Assembly: GCA_035196065.1 (NCBI GenBank)
Contig: CP136575.1
Location: 463,001 to 527,000 of the forward strand
Direction of reading: 5' to 3'
Length of the DNA: 64,000 nt
From: Sphingobium sp.
Lineage (GTDB): Bacteria > Pseudomonadota > Alphaproteobacteria > Sphingomonadales > Sphingomonadaceae
Both the position numbers and the translations under genes were made by a program. Numbering within the stretch: position 1 is the stretch's first letter; each line of letters begins with the position of its first letter. Positions 44,376-53,230 of this stretch are shown here, piece after piece. The notes beneath the pieces are model-generated. The model was not told where the DNA came from and ran no database searches. It saw only the letters and a list, made by a program, of their open reading frames with translations.

Positions 44376-44423
44376 TTTTCTGCGTCGGCGCCGCAGGGCA
44401 TATTGTAGCGCCGACGCAGAAAA
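44376..44423. repeat. Perfect 16-bp inverted repeat
   Basis: TTTTCTGCGTCGGCGC (44376-44391) and its exact reverse complement (44408-44423) flank 16 bases. Long perfect arms with no T run after them, so not a normal terminator. Confidence 0.75.
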
Positions 44424-44531
44424 GGAAACGAGTGGGGTCCGCCTAACCCGACCAAGGACCAGTTATGTCGAGCAAATAAGGCAGCCCGTTTCCATGTCCA
44501 ACTAACTACCCAGCTTTAATGCCGAAAAGCA

Positions 44532-44561
44532 GTGTTACACCGTTAAATATATATGTAACAC
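44532..44561. promoter_or_regulatory. GTGTTACA/TGTAACAC palindrome
   Basis: GTGTTACA (44532-44539) and TGTAACAC (44554-44561) over 14 bases, in AT-rich sequence. A related GTTA...TAAC pair lies at 44630-44644. Candidate operator, regulator unknown. Confidence 0.45.
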
Positions 44562-44669
44562 CATATTTTGTGGTCATTTGGGCAATATAGATCAATATAT
44601 AGACTGCAGCAGAAGATTTGCTAATGCCTGTTAACATATGTAACGGCATGAAACGAAGCGCCGGCAGTA

Positions 44670-46451
44670 TCAGACGTCGGACAAAACGGCTTTCTCACGC
44701 AATAGGTTGAGAATTCGGGTCCGATTGGCTTTGGAGAAAACAGTCTTTTGCAACAGTTCATCCGGAGTCGCACCCGGCCGCCGCTGCAGTTTCACAAAAG
44801 CAGCCCAGCTTTGGCGGCTCAATGCTGCATTACCAAAATAAGCTGCGATGATCGCATCACTCAAAAGGCTATCCGGGTCCGCCGAAACAGAGGCGGACCG
44901 GCGGGGGCTGACCGAACCTAAAATGTCGGAGCGACCTGATTTCAACGCAAGATTGACAATCGCAAGGCCGAGTGACGACTGGCCGTCAACGCGGGACGCC
45001 AGAGCCCGTTCCACCAATTCCGGACCGCCGGGCAAAGCGCATTCTTCAGCAAAGCTTGCCAGATAGACGGTTGCCGTGCGATCGTAGGGATTATAGCGCA
45101 ACGCCTCTTCGGCATGGTAATTGCCGGCTGCGCATGAATTCTGGATATAATTCATCCACGCCAGCGCAAAATGCCCCGATGCTTCGTCAGGATAGGTCTC
45201 GATCGCACGCTCAGCCAGATCTTCGCCATTCGCTATCGCCAAGGACTGGCTGTTAAATAGACCCTCTTGGACCGAGCGCATCGCAGCGGAGCTCAACCGA
45301 ACAGCTTCCAGTTGGGGATTGCCGAGCGGCTGATCGAGGCACTGCTTTACATTCTCCGCAGAGACGAAAGTCTTGCCCGCAATGACAGCCTGTGCCGCAA
45401 CAAGGCAGCGATAGCCGCTATATTTTTGAGTGTCACCCGACGCCAGTTCGCGCCGACCAATCACGCCCAGCGGAGTAGTGATCTGGACCAATGCCTGGTG
45501 CAACTGGGGCTGGATCGGCTTGCTATCATCGATCGGATAGCTTTCAGACCAAATGATGCGGCCGTCAGATTTGTCGATCATTTCCATCAACAATTGCCGG
45601 CCATCACCGCCCAATCGCGTGAGATTCGCGTCTAATCGATAATCCGCGCGCGCACTGCCGCTATCATTGCCTTCGACGCTGCCCAACGTGTCGACGGCCC
45701 AGCTTTGGGCGATGCCATTCTCCAGCGCATGTTCGATTTCGCCTGCGATTTCGCGCGAAAGCGGATCGGCGCCTGTAGAAATATCGCTGATGCGCAGCAC
45801 GGGCGCATGCACGCCTTGCAATACGCCTTCGCCCTTGCCAAATTTTGGGACAAAAAGCACCGCGGCGACCAACGCCGCTGCCGCAGCGCCGCCCCACAAT
45901 ACTGCCTGAGGGAGCTTGAACCTGTTCCTGCCCGCCACCACCAATGGTGCGGCCTTGGCAATTGCGGCGGGTTCATCATGATCAGCTCTGGTCCCGACAG
46001 TGCCGGATTCGGCCACAGCAACCGGTTCCACCTCAACCGCAGACGAACCAAGGCGGCGGCGTGCATTGCGAACGACGATATCGGGATAGGCGATGGAAAA
46101 TTTTGCCAAGCGAACGCGGTAACTGCCCGGCAGAATATAGATGCACAACTCACCAACCGGTTCGTAACGTGCGTAAAAGGATGACAGGAAATTGCGCAGG
46201 CGCATCACCTGCACGCGGGGATAGCTGTCGGCCTGCGCGTCAAAATCAGCTGCGCGACCAAGGCCATCAACTGCAACCGTATAGCTTTTCAGCGTTTCAC
46301 CTTCGCCCCTCAGCGTGGCGCCGACAAGATAGGCCAGCAATTGTGAAAGCTTGGGCGATTTGCGAAACATGCTGCTCGCCAGCAGATACTCCATTTCGCG
46401 CCGCAAGGCAGCGTCGAAGCTCCGATCATCGGATAGATCATGCATGTCCAT
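44670..46451 (-). CDS. Membrane protein with DNA-binding-like N-terminus and TPR-like tail
   Basis: 593 aa. The N-terminus (about 15-110: SPKLSQLLAYLVGATLRGEG, ETLKSYTVAVDGLGRAADF, YPRVQVMRLRNFL) matches the pattern of adenylate-cyclase-associated and regulator proteins in which a winged-helix-like domain precedes TPR repeats. One membrane helix (about 183-203), then a periplasmic part with AIETYPDEASGHFALAWMNY and RYNPYDRTATVYLASFAEEC, TPR-like. Likely a membrane-bound regulator. Upstream there is a GGAAC-N17-GGTT site. Confidence 0.65.
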   Translation of the reverse strand: MDMHDLSDDRSFDAALRREMEYLLASSMFRKSPKLSQLLAYLVGATLRGEGETLKSYTVAVDGLGRAADFDAQADSYPRVQVMRLRNFLSSFYARYEPVGELCIYILPGSYRVRLAKFSIAYPDIVVRNARRRLGSSAVEVEPVAVAESGTVGTRADHDEPAAIAKAAPLVVAGRNRFKLPQAVLWGGAAAAALVAAVLFVPKFGKGEGVLQGVHAPVLRISDISTGADPLSREIAGEIEHALENGIAQSWAVDTLGSVEGNDSGSARADYRLDANLTRLGGDGRQLLMEMIDKSDGRIIWSESYPIDDSKPIQPQLHQALVQITTPLGVIGRRELASGDTQKYSGYRCLVAAQAVIAGKTFVSAENVKQCLDQPLGNPQLEAVRLSSAAMRSVQEGLFNSQSLAIANGEDLAERAIETYPDEASGHFALAWMNYIQNSCAAGNYHAEEALRYNPYDRTATVYLASFAEECALPGGPELVERALASRVDGQSSLGLAIVNLALKSGRSDILGSVSPRRSASVSADPDSLLSDAIIAAYFGNAALSRQSWAAFVKLQRRPGATPDELLQKTVFSKANRTRILNLLREKAVLSDV

Positions 46452-46584
46452 TAACTGCCTGATATGTTTGAAACTGGCATCGACAAGATGCGCCCAACAG
46501 GCACGAGCCAGAAGGGTTCAAAAGGCCAAAAATTCAGTTTCATCCCAACCGTTTTGTGCAACTATAACCATCCAACAAGCCGAA

Positions 46585-46610
46585 AACCAAAAAAATTCGA
46601 CTTATGTTCC
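46585..46610 (-). promoter_or_regulatory. EcfG-like promoter upstream of TPR-like gene
   Basis: On the minus strand GGAAC (46610-46606), 17 bases, GGTT (46588-46585). One mismatch (G for C) to GGAAC-N16/17-CGTT. RNA would start near 46575, about 125 bases before the ATG. Confidence 0.4.
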
Positions 46611-46765
46611 GACGCGATTTGGCATTAACCAAGTAAGTGGCCGCACATGCAGCTAATTAACTTGGCGCGATGACGGTTTGACCACCCTGTTATCGTTGGC
46701 AATGCTGGCTATCCCCTTTTGCCATGCATTCTGTTTCCGCCCGAAATCGAGCGGCGAGGAGAAAC

Positions 46766-46804
46766 GCCCCGGTCAATCCTGCTTTTGCAAGATTGCACCG
46801 GGGC
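46766..46804 (-). terminator. GC-rich imperfect hairpin, possible terminator
   Basis: GCCCCGGTCAATC and GATTGCACCGGGGC pair with one bulged C around a 12-base loop that can pair further. Read on the minus strand it is followed by GTTTCTCC. It lies 160 bases beyond the response-regulator stop. Confidence 0.4.
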
Positions 46805-46808
46805 CCTC

Positions 46809-46834
46809 GGAACTCCCCTGAAAAGCGGAGCGTT
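46809..46834 (+). promoter_or_regulatory. Orphan EcfG-type promoter on plus strand
   Basis: GGAAC (46809-46813), 17 bases, CGTT (46831-46834), matching sigma-EcfG consensus. No gene begins downstream on this strand; RNA would start near 46841 and run towards the response regulator in antisense. Confidence 0.5.
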
Positions 46835-46965
46835 GATGCGACCCGAGGCTCCTCTCCTCTCCCGAGAAGCCTAGGTCTAACCCGACCATCATAAAGCGCA
46901 CATATAATCGCTGCAGCATTGCGAGTGATTTCATCCGATTTGGATGGAAACTGCGTAAGTCGCGC

Positions 46966-47808
46966 CTAGCGGTGCTGCATTTTCCAGCCGGTTTCGAGAT
47001 ATTGCTTCATCATCGCACTGGCTTCGGGTTCAAGTTCGAGCATCTTGCGCCGCTTATCGGTCGGATCGGTCCAGCGCCGGACAAGCCCTGCCTCGACCAA
47101 GCTGTTCACATGCCGCAGCGCAGTACTGAAGGGGACCAAAGTTGTGGCGCAAACGCTGGATGCCGCAACCGGCTCGCCGCGGAAACTGGCGGCCGCAAGA
47201 TCAAGCAATATATCCCATGACGGGCCCGAAAACAGCTCCGGATCAAAGAAGCGCGCCCGATTCTGCTGATATTTCAGTAGCTTCTGGACAAATGTGCTCA
47301 ATTCCTCAGGTGTCGGTTCCGAATCAGCATTCGCGACATCCATGGCGTCCGCGTCATGCGCGGTAAGCGCACGCTCTGCCTCAAAACCGGCAAGCTGGAA
47401 CTTGAACGTCATGCTGGCAAGGTTAGCAGATGCGCGCCGCAACGCCCCGGCGAGTGCATCAGTTGACACCGGTTTGGATAGAAAATCCATCGCACGGTAA
47501 CGCATTGCAAGCGTCGCCGCCTCTAGGCTGGGAATGCCGGTAACAACCAGGGCGACGATCGGCCGCTTTGGCATGAACCGCAGCGCAAGTTCCTCAAGAA
47601 AAGTGTGGCCGTCCATGCCTGGCATGCGCAGATCGGTGATGACGATCCCGATATCTGGATTGTCGGCAATCATTTTCAGCGCCGACATGGCATCCGTCGC
47701 ACAAGCGACATCATAACCGAGATTAGTCAGCGCCTCTTGGCTTTCGTCCAGGCAGTATGCGTCATCATCCACCAGCAGGACAGACGCCGCTTTTTCAACT
47801 GTGGTCAA
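46966..47808 (-). CDS. Response regulator with winged-helix (MarR-like) output
   Basis: About 280 aa from TTG 47808 (GGAG seven bases upstream; a frame from 47850 is open but has no ribosome site). Receiver domain (about 5-130): VLLVDDDAYCL, phosphoacceptor Asp in VITDLRMPGMDG, Lys in FLSKPV. C-terminal domain (about 180-275) is a winged helix like MarR (FSTALRHVNSLVEAGLVRRWTDPTDKRRKMLEL). Such receiver plus MarR fusions are uncommon. Last gene behind the secretion set; likely its regulator, with no kinase gene nearby. Confidence 0.78.
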   Translation of the reverse strand: MTTVEKAASVLLVDDDAYCLDESQEALTNLGYDVACATDAMSALKMIADNPDIGIVITDLRMPGMDGHTFLEELALRFMPKRPIVALVVTGIPSLEAATLAMRYRAMDFLSKPVSTDALAGALRRASANLASMTFKFQLAGFEAERALTAHDADAMDVANADSEPTPEELSTFVQKLLKYQQNRARFFDPELFSGPSWDILLDLAAASFRGEPVAASSVCATTLVPFSTALRHVNSLVEAGLVRRWTDPTDKRRKMLELEPEASAMMKQYLETGWKMQHR

Positions 47809-47957
47809 AACACGCTCCAATCGAACTCGTGACACCGACCTTATCCGCACTCAACGCAGAGCGCAATGCGCAGTAAAATACGGTAACGCGTTGCAGGATG
47901 CCGGCAACAGGAATCGCCCGCCCTGCCCTGGCGGCAAAACGAACCCGCAATGCCAGC

Positions 47958-49274
47958 TTATTGTCTGAAGGCCTTTTCCAACTGGTCAAGAATGGGTTTT
48001 AGCAAATAGCTCATAAATGCACGCGCGCCCGTCGTGATATAGGCTTCAACGGGCATGCCATTTGTCAATTGCGCGCCGGCAACCGACCGTAAATGCCCCT
48101 TTTCGCCGGCCACACGGACGCGATAATAAGGCTGGCCGGTGCGTGGATCTTCGGTCCGCTCGGGCGAAATGAAGGTCACCTTGCCCAGCACTTCGGGCGA
48201 TTGTGCGGCCTGCAGCGCGGAGAAGCGCAGGCGCACCTCTTGCCCCAAGCGCACCTGATCGATGTCGGCGGGGCTGACGCGCACTTCGGCGACAAGATTG
48301 TCATTGGCAGGCACAATCCGCAGCAACGGCTGACCGGCGGGGATCGCGCTGCCCGGTGTTACAAAGCTGATCGCATCGACAAAGCCATCTTGCGGGGCAC
48401 GGATAGTCGCCTTTTCCAAGGCATATTCGGCGTCAACCGATCGCAACTTCCCCTCGGTCAGCGTATTGACCACATCGTTCAGCTCCTGGCCTGCCGAAGT
48501 GCGCAGCGACTGCCGGTACATATTCATTTCGCGCGATGTTTCGGCGATACGCGCTTCGGCTTGGCGGATGCTGGCTTCCAGCGTCGCAATCTCTCCGCGG
48601 AGCGATACGTCCGAACGTTCGATCTCGTTGAGCCGGTTGATCGTCACCAGTTCCTGCGCATAAAGCTCCCGCAGGCCGCGCAATTCAGGGGCGAGCAGTG
48701 CCTGTTGCTTGCGCAGGGCGCCAATGCGCGAGCGATAGCCGGTAATTTCCGCCTGCAACTGCGTTTGACGCGCCGAAAGCATGGCAATCTGCGCGCTTTT
48801 TTCTGCGCGCCGCGCTTCAAACAATTGCTGTTCGCGCGCAATCGCGGTCTGGACTTCGGGATTGCTGCCCGCGCCCCCAAATGTGGCCTGCGGGCGGCCG
48901 GCGAGCTCGGCTTCAAGCCGTTCGCGGCGCGCCGACAAGGCGGATACGCTTTCGGTCGACGCCGCAACCGAGGCCAGGGTGACGTCCGTATCGAGCTGCA
49001 TCAGCACCTCTCCCCGGCGGACCATCTGGCCTTCATGCACCCGGATGTCGGCCAAGATACCGCCTGTCTGGTGCGAAACCGATTTCGTCTGGCTGGTAAC
49101 CGACAGATTACCCGCCGCGATCACCGCGCCTGATACCTTGACGACAGTCGACAGCGCGATGAGCGCGCCAATCGTTATGACGACGCTGGCATAAGCCAGT
49201 CGCTGCCGCTTCTTCGCCTTACCGGGGACCACGGCTGTGGCGGCGGCAAAGGCGGACATATTGGGTTCGATCAT
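47958..49274 (-). CDS. HlyD-family type I secretion adaptor (PrtE-like)
   Basis: 438 aa. Short cytoplasmic tail, one helix (YASVVITIGALIALSTVVKVSG, about 28-50), lipoyl-like half motifs (GGILADIRVHEGQMVRRGEVLMQLD), a long alpha-hairpin (about 110-280) and a beta-barrel end (LVAEVRVSPADIDQVRLGQEVRLRF). It links the inner-membrane ABC exporter to the TolC channel. Separated from the ATPase by 36 bases. Confidence 0.9.
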   Translation of the reverse strand: MIEPNMSAFAAATAVVPGKAKKRQRLAYASVVITIGALIALSTVVKVSGAVIAAGNLSVTSQTKSVSHQTGGILADIRVHEGQMVRRGEVLMQLDTDVTLASVAASTESVSALSARRERLEAELAGRPQATFGGAGSNPEVQTAIAREQQLFEARRAEKSAQIAMLSARQTQLQAEITGYRSRIGALRKQQALLAPELRGLRELYAQELVTINRLNEIERSDVSLRGEIATLEASIRQAEARIAETSREMNMYRQSLRTSAGQELNDVVNTLTEGKLRSVDAEYALEKATIRAPQDGFVDAISFVTPGSAIPAGQPLLRIVPANDNLVAEVRVSPADIDQVRLGQEVRLRFSALQAAQSPEVLGKVTFISPERTEDPRTGQPYYRVRVAGEKGHLRSVAGAQLTNGMPVEAYITTGARAFMSYLLKPILDQLEKAFRQ

Positions 49275-49310
49275 GGAAGATATCCGGAGTTAGGATGAGG
49301 CATGGAAAGA

Positions 49311-51119
49311 TCAGGCAGCGGTTGCATGTGTTGGGGCATGCACTGGGGCTTCCGCAGTCGGGGGTGCCGCGGGCGCCGCCGCTCCGGTAGGAGCCATGGG
49401 TTGAACATTATTGCGTTCGGCAAGCGCGCGCAGCACCTCTTCTTGCGGGCCGAACTGCCGCACCTTGCCTTCGGCCAAATACAGAATGTGCGAAGCGAAG
49501 CGCAGCACCGACTGGCGATGGGTGACAATGACCGCAGTTGATCCGATTTTCTTGAGGTTGATCAGCGCCAAACCAAGCGCAGCTTCGCCCGCCGGATCGA
49601 GATTGCTGTTCGGTTCATCAAGAACGACAAAGCAAGGATCCTTGTAAAGCGCGCGCGCAAGCCCAATCCGCTGGCGCTGACCGCCCGACAAGTTGCGCCC
49701 ATCTTCCCCGACCTCGGTTTCATAACCGTCGGGAAGATGCAGAACCAGGTCATGTACGCCGGCAAGTTCGGCTGCGCGGGTGATCGCTTCCGACGATGCG
49801 TCGGGATCAAAACGGGCGATATTCTGCGCAACGGTGCCATCCATCAGCTCAACCGATTGCGGCAGATAGCCGATATGTTGGCCCAAAACGTCTGCATCCC
49901 ATTGTTCGAGTGCCGCGCCGTCGAGACGGACCGTGCCTTGCAGGCTGGGCCAGGCGCCGACAAGGGCGCGAGCAAGGGTGGATTTACCCGCAGCGCTGGG
50001 GCCGATCACGCCGACAATCGATCCACTAGGGCAGGAGAAACTGACCGAATCGAGCGTTGGCCGTTCCTTGCCCGGAGGGGCAACGCACAGCCCTTCAACG
50101 TCCAGCGCGCCCTTGGGACGCGGCAGCAAAGTGCGCGCAGGCGGAATGCCATAGCGGTTGATCGCTTCATTCAACCGCTTCCAGCTGAAGCGGGCCATGG
50201 AAAATGCGCGCCATTGGCCAATTGCCTGATCGATCGGCGCAAGTGCACGGCCGGCAAGGATCGAGCTGGCAAAAATCACACCAGCAGAAACCTGACCATT
50301 GATCACCAGCAAGGCGCCGACCGTCAGCAATACCGACTGGATGAACATCCGCATTGTGCGGCTGATTGTCGACACAAGGATAGTCGTGTCGTTGACCGCG
50401 GACTGGCGCGTCGCCAGCCGGCCGTTCAGTTCGAGGAACATGCGCGCAAAGCGCGAGCGCATGCCCAGCGACTGGACGGTTTCCGCATTGCGCCTTTTGC
50501 GCTCGATCAAGCGGCTGCGCGACTGTGTCATTTCGCCGATTGCACCGATTGAATTCTGGTTGATCCGTTCAGATACAAAGGTCAGCGCGACCAGAACCAG
50601 CGCGCCGCCCAGCGCAGCAACACCGAGCCAGATGTGCAGCATCGACAGAATGGTGATAAAGAAGATGATCCAGGGCAAATCCATCAGCGCGCCCGGGCCA
50701 GGGCCGGCGATGAAGGAGCGGATCTGTTCCAGATCGCGAAGCGGGCTGTTGCCTGCATCGTCGCGCGATCCCCGCACGGCCAGTTCATGCGCCGAATGCA
50801 GCGCAAACGGACTGACATCGTCTTCCAATTGGACGGCAACGTCGGACAGCATCCGGCCGCGCAGCACCTCAAAATAGGCCTGAGCCACATAGATAAAGGC
50901 GCTGATCCCGAACAGGCCGAAAAGCGTCTGAAGGCTTTGCGACGGCAAGGCGCGATCATAGACCATCATCATGTAGATTGATCCATTGAGCACAAAGACG
51001 TTGATCACCGCTGACAGCAAGAAAATTGCAATCAGCGCGCTGCGTGAGCGGCGAAGCAGGAATTTGATCTTGTCTTCCGAAGCCGGCAAAGTGGCTTTGG
51101 CGAGGGGTTGGTCGTTCAT
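49311..51119 (-). CDS. Type I secretion ABC exporter, PrtD-like
   Basis: About 602 aa. ABC membrane domain (about 20-310, LLSAVINVFVLNGSIYMMMVYDRALPSQS) and ATPase domain with Walker A GPSAAGKST, signature LSGGQRQRIGLARAL and Walker B FVVLDEPNSNLD. No N-terminal C39 protease, as expected for RTX export. ATG 51119 (AGGAAAG upstream) is chosen; GTG 51125 overlaps the tolC stop. Confidence 0.92.
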   Translation of the reverse strand: MNDQPLAKATLPASEDKIKFLLRRSRSALIAIFLLSAVINVFVLNGSIYMMMVYDRALPSQSLQTLFGLFGISAFIYVAQAYFEVLRGRMLSDVAVQLEDDVSPFALHSAHELAVRGSRDDAGNSPLRDLEQIRSFIAGPGPGALMDLPWIIFFITILSMLHIWLGVAALGGALVLVALTFVSERINQNSIGAIGEMTQSRSRLIERKRRNAETVQSLGMRSRFARMFLELNGRLATRQSAVNDTTILVSTISRTMRMFIQSVLLTVGALLVINGQVSAGVIFASSILAGRALAPIDQAIGQWRAFSMARFSWKRLNEAINRYGIPPARTLLPRPKGALDVEGLCVAPPGKERPTLDSVSFSCPSGSIVGVIGPSAAGKSTLARALVGAWPSLQGTVRLDGAALEQWDADVLGQHIGYLPQSVELMDGTVAQNIARFDPDASSEAITRAAELAGVHDLVLHLPDGYETEVGEDGRNLSGGQRQRIGLARALYKDPCFVVLDEPNSNLDPAGEAALGLALINLKKIGSTAVIVTHRQSVLRFASHILYLAEGKVRQFGPQEEVLRALAERNNVQPMAPTGAAAPAAPPTAEAPVHAPTHATAA

Positions 51120-51121
51120 TT

Positions 51122-53023
51122 TCACTTTCCTGCCTTCCGGCTTTTCTGTTCAATCCACTGCACAGCGCCAAAGGTCGCAACCCGCCGTACGATGCAGCTT
51201 TGACCCTGCACGCGCAGATCGCTGCACGCGGTTTCGGCTTCGCTGAAATCGGCAAAAGCACCGATTGCGAGGCGGTAGACTGTTTTCGGCGCGTCAGGCG
51301 CTAGGGCGACCATCGGTGTGCCGCCGGGAATGATACCCCCGATCACGGGCTGCAATTGGTCCCAATGGGCGCGCGCCGCAGCAGCACTTTCATGCGCGGC
51401 AAGCTGGACAACCCAATGGGTCGACGGAAATGGTGACCATTTTTCCTCCGCTGACTTTGCGACCCGCATTTCGGCAGGTCGCAAAGCCGCTGTGGCAGCG
51501 GGTGATGCTGGCAACGGAGGCTCAGAAACGGCGGATGAAACGGGTGAGGATGGCATCGCCATCATGGGCGGCTGCAAACGCACCGGTGCAAGATCCGCGT
51601 CGGGCACCAAATTTTGCGATGGCGCATCTGGGCCCATGGCGGCAGCTGATCCATTTGGCGATGAAAATTCGCGAATGGTCGGCAATTCAGCCGCTGCCGA
51701 TCCGCCAATGCCGAAGTTACGCGCCTGCGCGCGGCCCATCGTCATCAACAACGAAAAGGCGGCGAGATAGGAATCCCGCTCCGCATTGGCGAGTTGGACC
51801 TGCGCGTTGCGCAATTCCTGTTCGGCGTTGAGAATATCGAGAATCGTGCGCGAGCCGACATCGCTTTCGGATCGAACACCGCTCAGCGCCTGTTGCGTTG
51901 CCGTGACGGCCTGACCGCTGGCAACAACCACTTCCTTCGCAGCACGCCAGTTGGCGAAATCGCTGCGGGCACGGGCAACGAGAACGCGCTCAATCCCCTG
52001 CGCTTCCTGAAGCGCCTGCATCTCGCGTGCAGTTGCCTGACTAACCCGGGCGGGCACCTGACCGCCACGAAACAGCGACATGTTCATCGTGACGCCAACC
52101 GTCGCGCCAAAACGGCTGTCATCGGGAATGGTCGGCTGCAGCTGACGGTCGGAATAACGGCCATTAAGCACTGCGGACACTTTTGGCAGGGCCTCTGCGC
52201 GCGCGGCTTTAACCTCATAGCGTTGCGATTCGAGCTTTGATCGCGCCGAGATAAGCTGGGGGTTTTCCTCCAATGCGGTGGCAGCGGCCATTTCCGCATT
52301 GGCCGGCAGATCCTGCAGCGGTGGCAATGGCGTAAGCCGGACAACCTCCAACCCTGTCAACCGGCGAAATTCTTCAATAGAACCCTTAAGCTGCGCTTCT
52401 GCCGTTTCCAGCTCGCCCCGCGCGATTGCGGCCCGCGATTCGGCCTGAGCGACGTCGGTGCGCGTCAAGTCGCGCGCCCTGAACCGCGCCCGCGTTGCAT
52501 TCAGGGTTGTGGTCAGGCTGCGCAGATTGTTGCGCGTCAAATCGACAATCTGCTGATCCCGGATGACATCGGCATAGGCCGTGACCACGGCACCAAACAC
52601 ACCCATTTCCGCCGCGGCAATGCCGAAAGACGACGCATCCGAGCGCGATCGCGCCGCACGCACGCCGTTGCGCACCGCGCCGCCCTGAAACAGCGGCATG
52701 CTGACCTCACCGGAAACATCGACCCGGCCCCTGTTAGTGGTCGAGCCGGAAAGGGTTTCGCTTAATCCAACGGTGGTGCCCACCGTCGGCAGGCCGCCCG
52801 CTTTCGAAATGGTAATGCCGGCGCGGTCGGCATCATTCTGTGCCCGCGCACTCGCGATTTCTTCACTCCGGTCATAGGCGTGCTGCAAGGCCTCTGGCAG
52901 GCTTTGCGCGGCTACAGGCTCGGCCGCAAATATCATCGCAATCGATAGATAACCCGCCGTTATCAGTAGCTTATGTCTGCCCCGAAGCATCAGGGTGTCT
53001 AAGGTTAAGAGGCGATTTTCCAT
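51122..53023 (-). CDS. TolC-family outer-membrane channel with C-terminal SPOR domain
   Basis: About 633 aa from ATG 53023, longer than the usual 430-500. Signal peptide (LLITAGYLSIAMIFAAEPVAAQ); two outer-membrane-efflux repeats (about 45-450; SLPEALQHAYDRSEEIASAR start, NPQLISARSKLESQRYEVKAAR). Then a Pro/Ala/Ser linker and a SPOR-like domain (about 535-620, WVVQLAAHESAAAARAHWDQ, YRLAIGAFADFSEAETACSD). SPOR domains bind denuded peptidoglycan; here it would tether the channel in the periplasm. Confidence 0.85.
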   Translation of the reverse strand: MENRLLTLDTLMLRGRHKLLITAGYLSIAMIFAAEPVAAQSLPEALQHAYDRSEEIASARAQNDADRAGITISKAGGLPTVGTTVGLSETLSGSTTNRGRVDVSGEVSMPLFQGGAVRNGVRAARSRSDASSFGIAAAEMGVFGAVVTAYADVIRDQQIVDLTRNNLRSLTTTLNATRARFRARDLTRTDVAQAESRAAIARGELETAEAQLKGSIEEFRRLTGLEVVRLTPLPPLQDLPANAEMAAATALEENPQLISARSKLESQRYEVKAARAEALPKVSAVLNGRYSDRQLQPTIPDDSRFGATVGVTMNMSLFRGGQVPARVSQATAREMQALQEAQGIERVLVARARSDFANWRAAKEVVVASGQAVTATQQALSGVRSESDVGSRTILDILNAEQELRNAQVQLANAERDSYLAAFSLLMTMGRAQARNFGIGGSAAAELPTIREFSSPNGSAAAMGPDAPSQNLVPDADLAPVRLQPPMMAMPSSPVSSAVSEPPLPASPAATAALRPAEMRVAKSAEEKWSPFPSTHWVVQLAAHESAAAARAHWDQLQPVIGGIIPGGTPMVALAPDAPKTVYRLAIGAFADFSEAETACSDLRVQGQSCIVRRVATFGAVQWIEQKSRKAGK

Positions 53024-53170
53024 GCCATCGCTATCGGCCCGCCACATTAAGAAGGCGTAAAGGGTTCAGCCTTTGTTCCGTTCGTTTCGCAGCCGTTATG
53101 GCGGCGTTTATTGCCGATTTGAATGCATGTTCTGGCCATGCATCGGAAAGGAAGCCCCCGCACATAAGCG

Positions 53171-53203
53171 AAAAGGCCCGGGACGATAAACGCCCCGGGC
53201 CCT
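53171..53203 (-). terminator. Terminator after the giant RTX gene
   Basis: On the minus strand GGCCCGGG and CCCGGGCC with one inner mismatch and a five-base loop, followed by TTTT. It sits 30 bases beyond the stop and 150 before the tolC-SPOR start, so the RTX message may be partly separated from the exporter message. Confidence 0.75.
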
Positions 53204-53230
53204 TCCTGTTCTTACCGGATGATGGCGGTT

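Larger units (their letters stand above)
44233..44669. other. Gene-free region with hairpin and palindromes
   Basis: About 440 bases between the PilZ operon start and the TPR-like gene end. It contains a perfect 16-bp inverted repeat, a GTGTTACA/TGTAACAC palindrome and a GTTA...TAAC site, entered separately. No gene is supported; the AT content rises over 44520-44645. Confidence 0.6.
46452..46965. other. Gene-free region with structured elements
   Basis: About 510 bases between the TPR-like gene and the response regulator. It holds two EcfG-like promoters, a long imperfect hairpin at 46766-46804 and a CCTCTCCTCTCC pyrimidine stretch near 46850, listed separately. No open frame of note. Confidence 0.6.

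Noticed and set aside
44520-44591. 23-codon frame across the TGTTACA palindrome
   Set aside because: No ribosome site and AT-rich non-coding look; a leader peptide cannot be supported.
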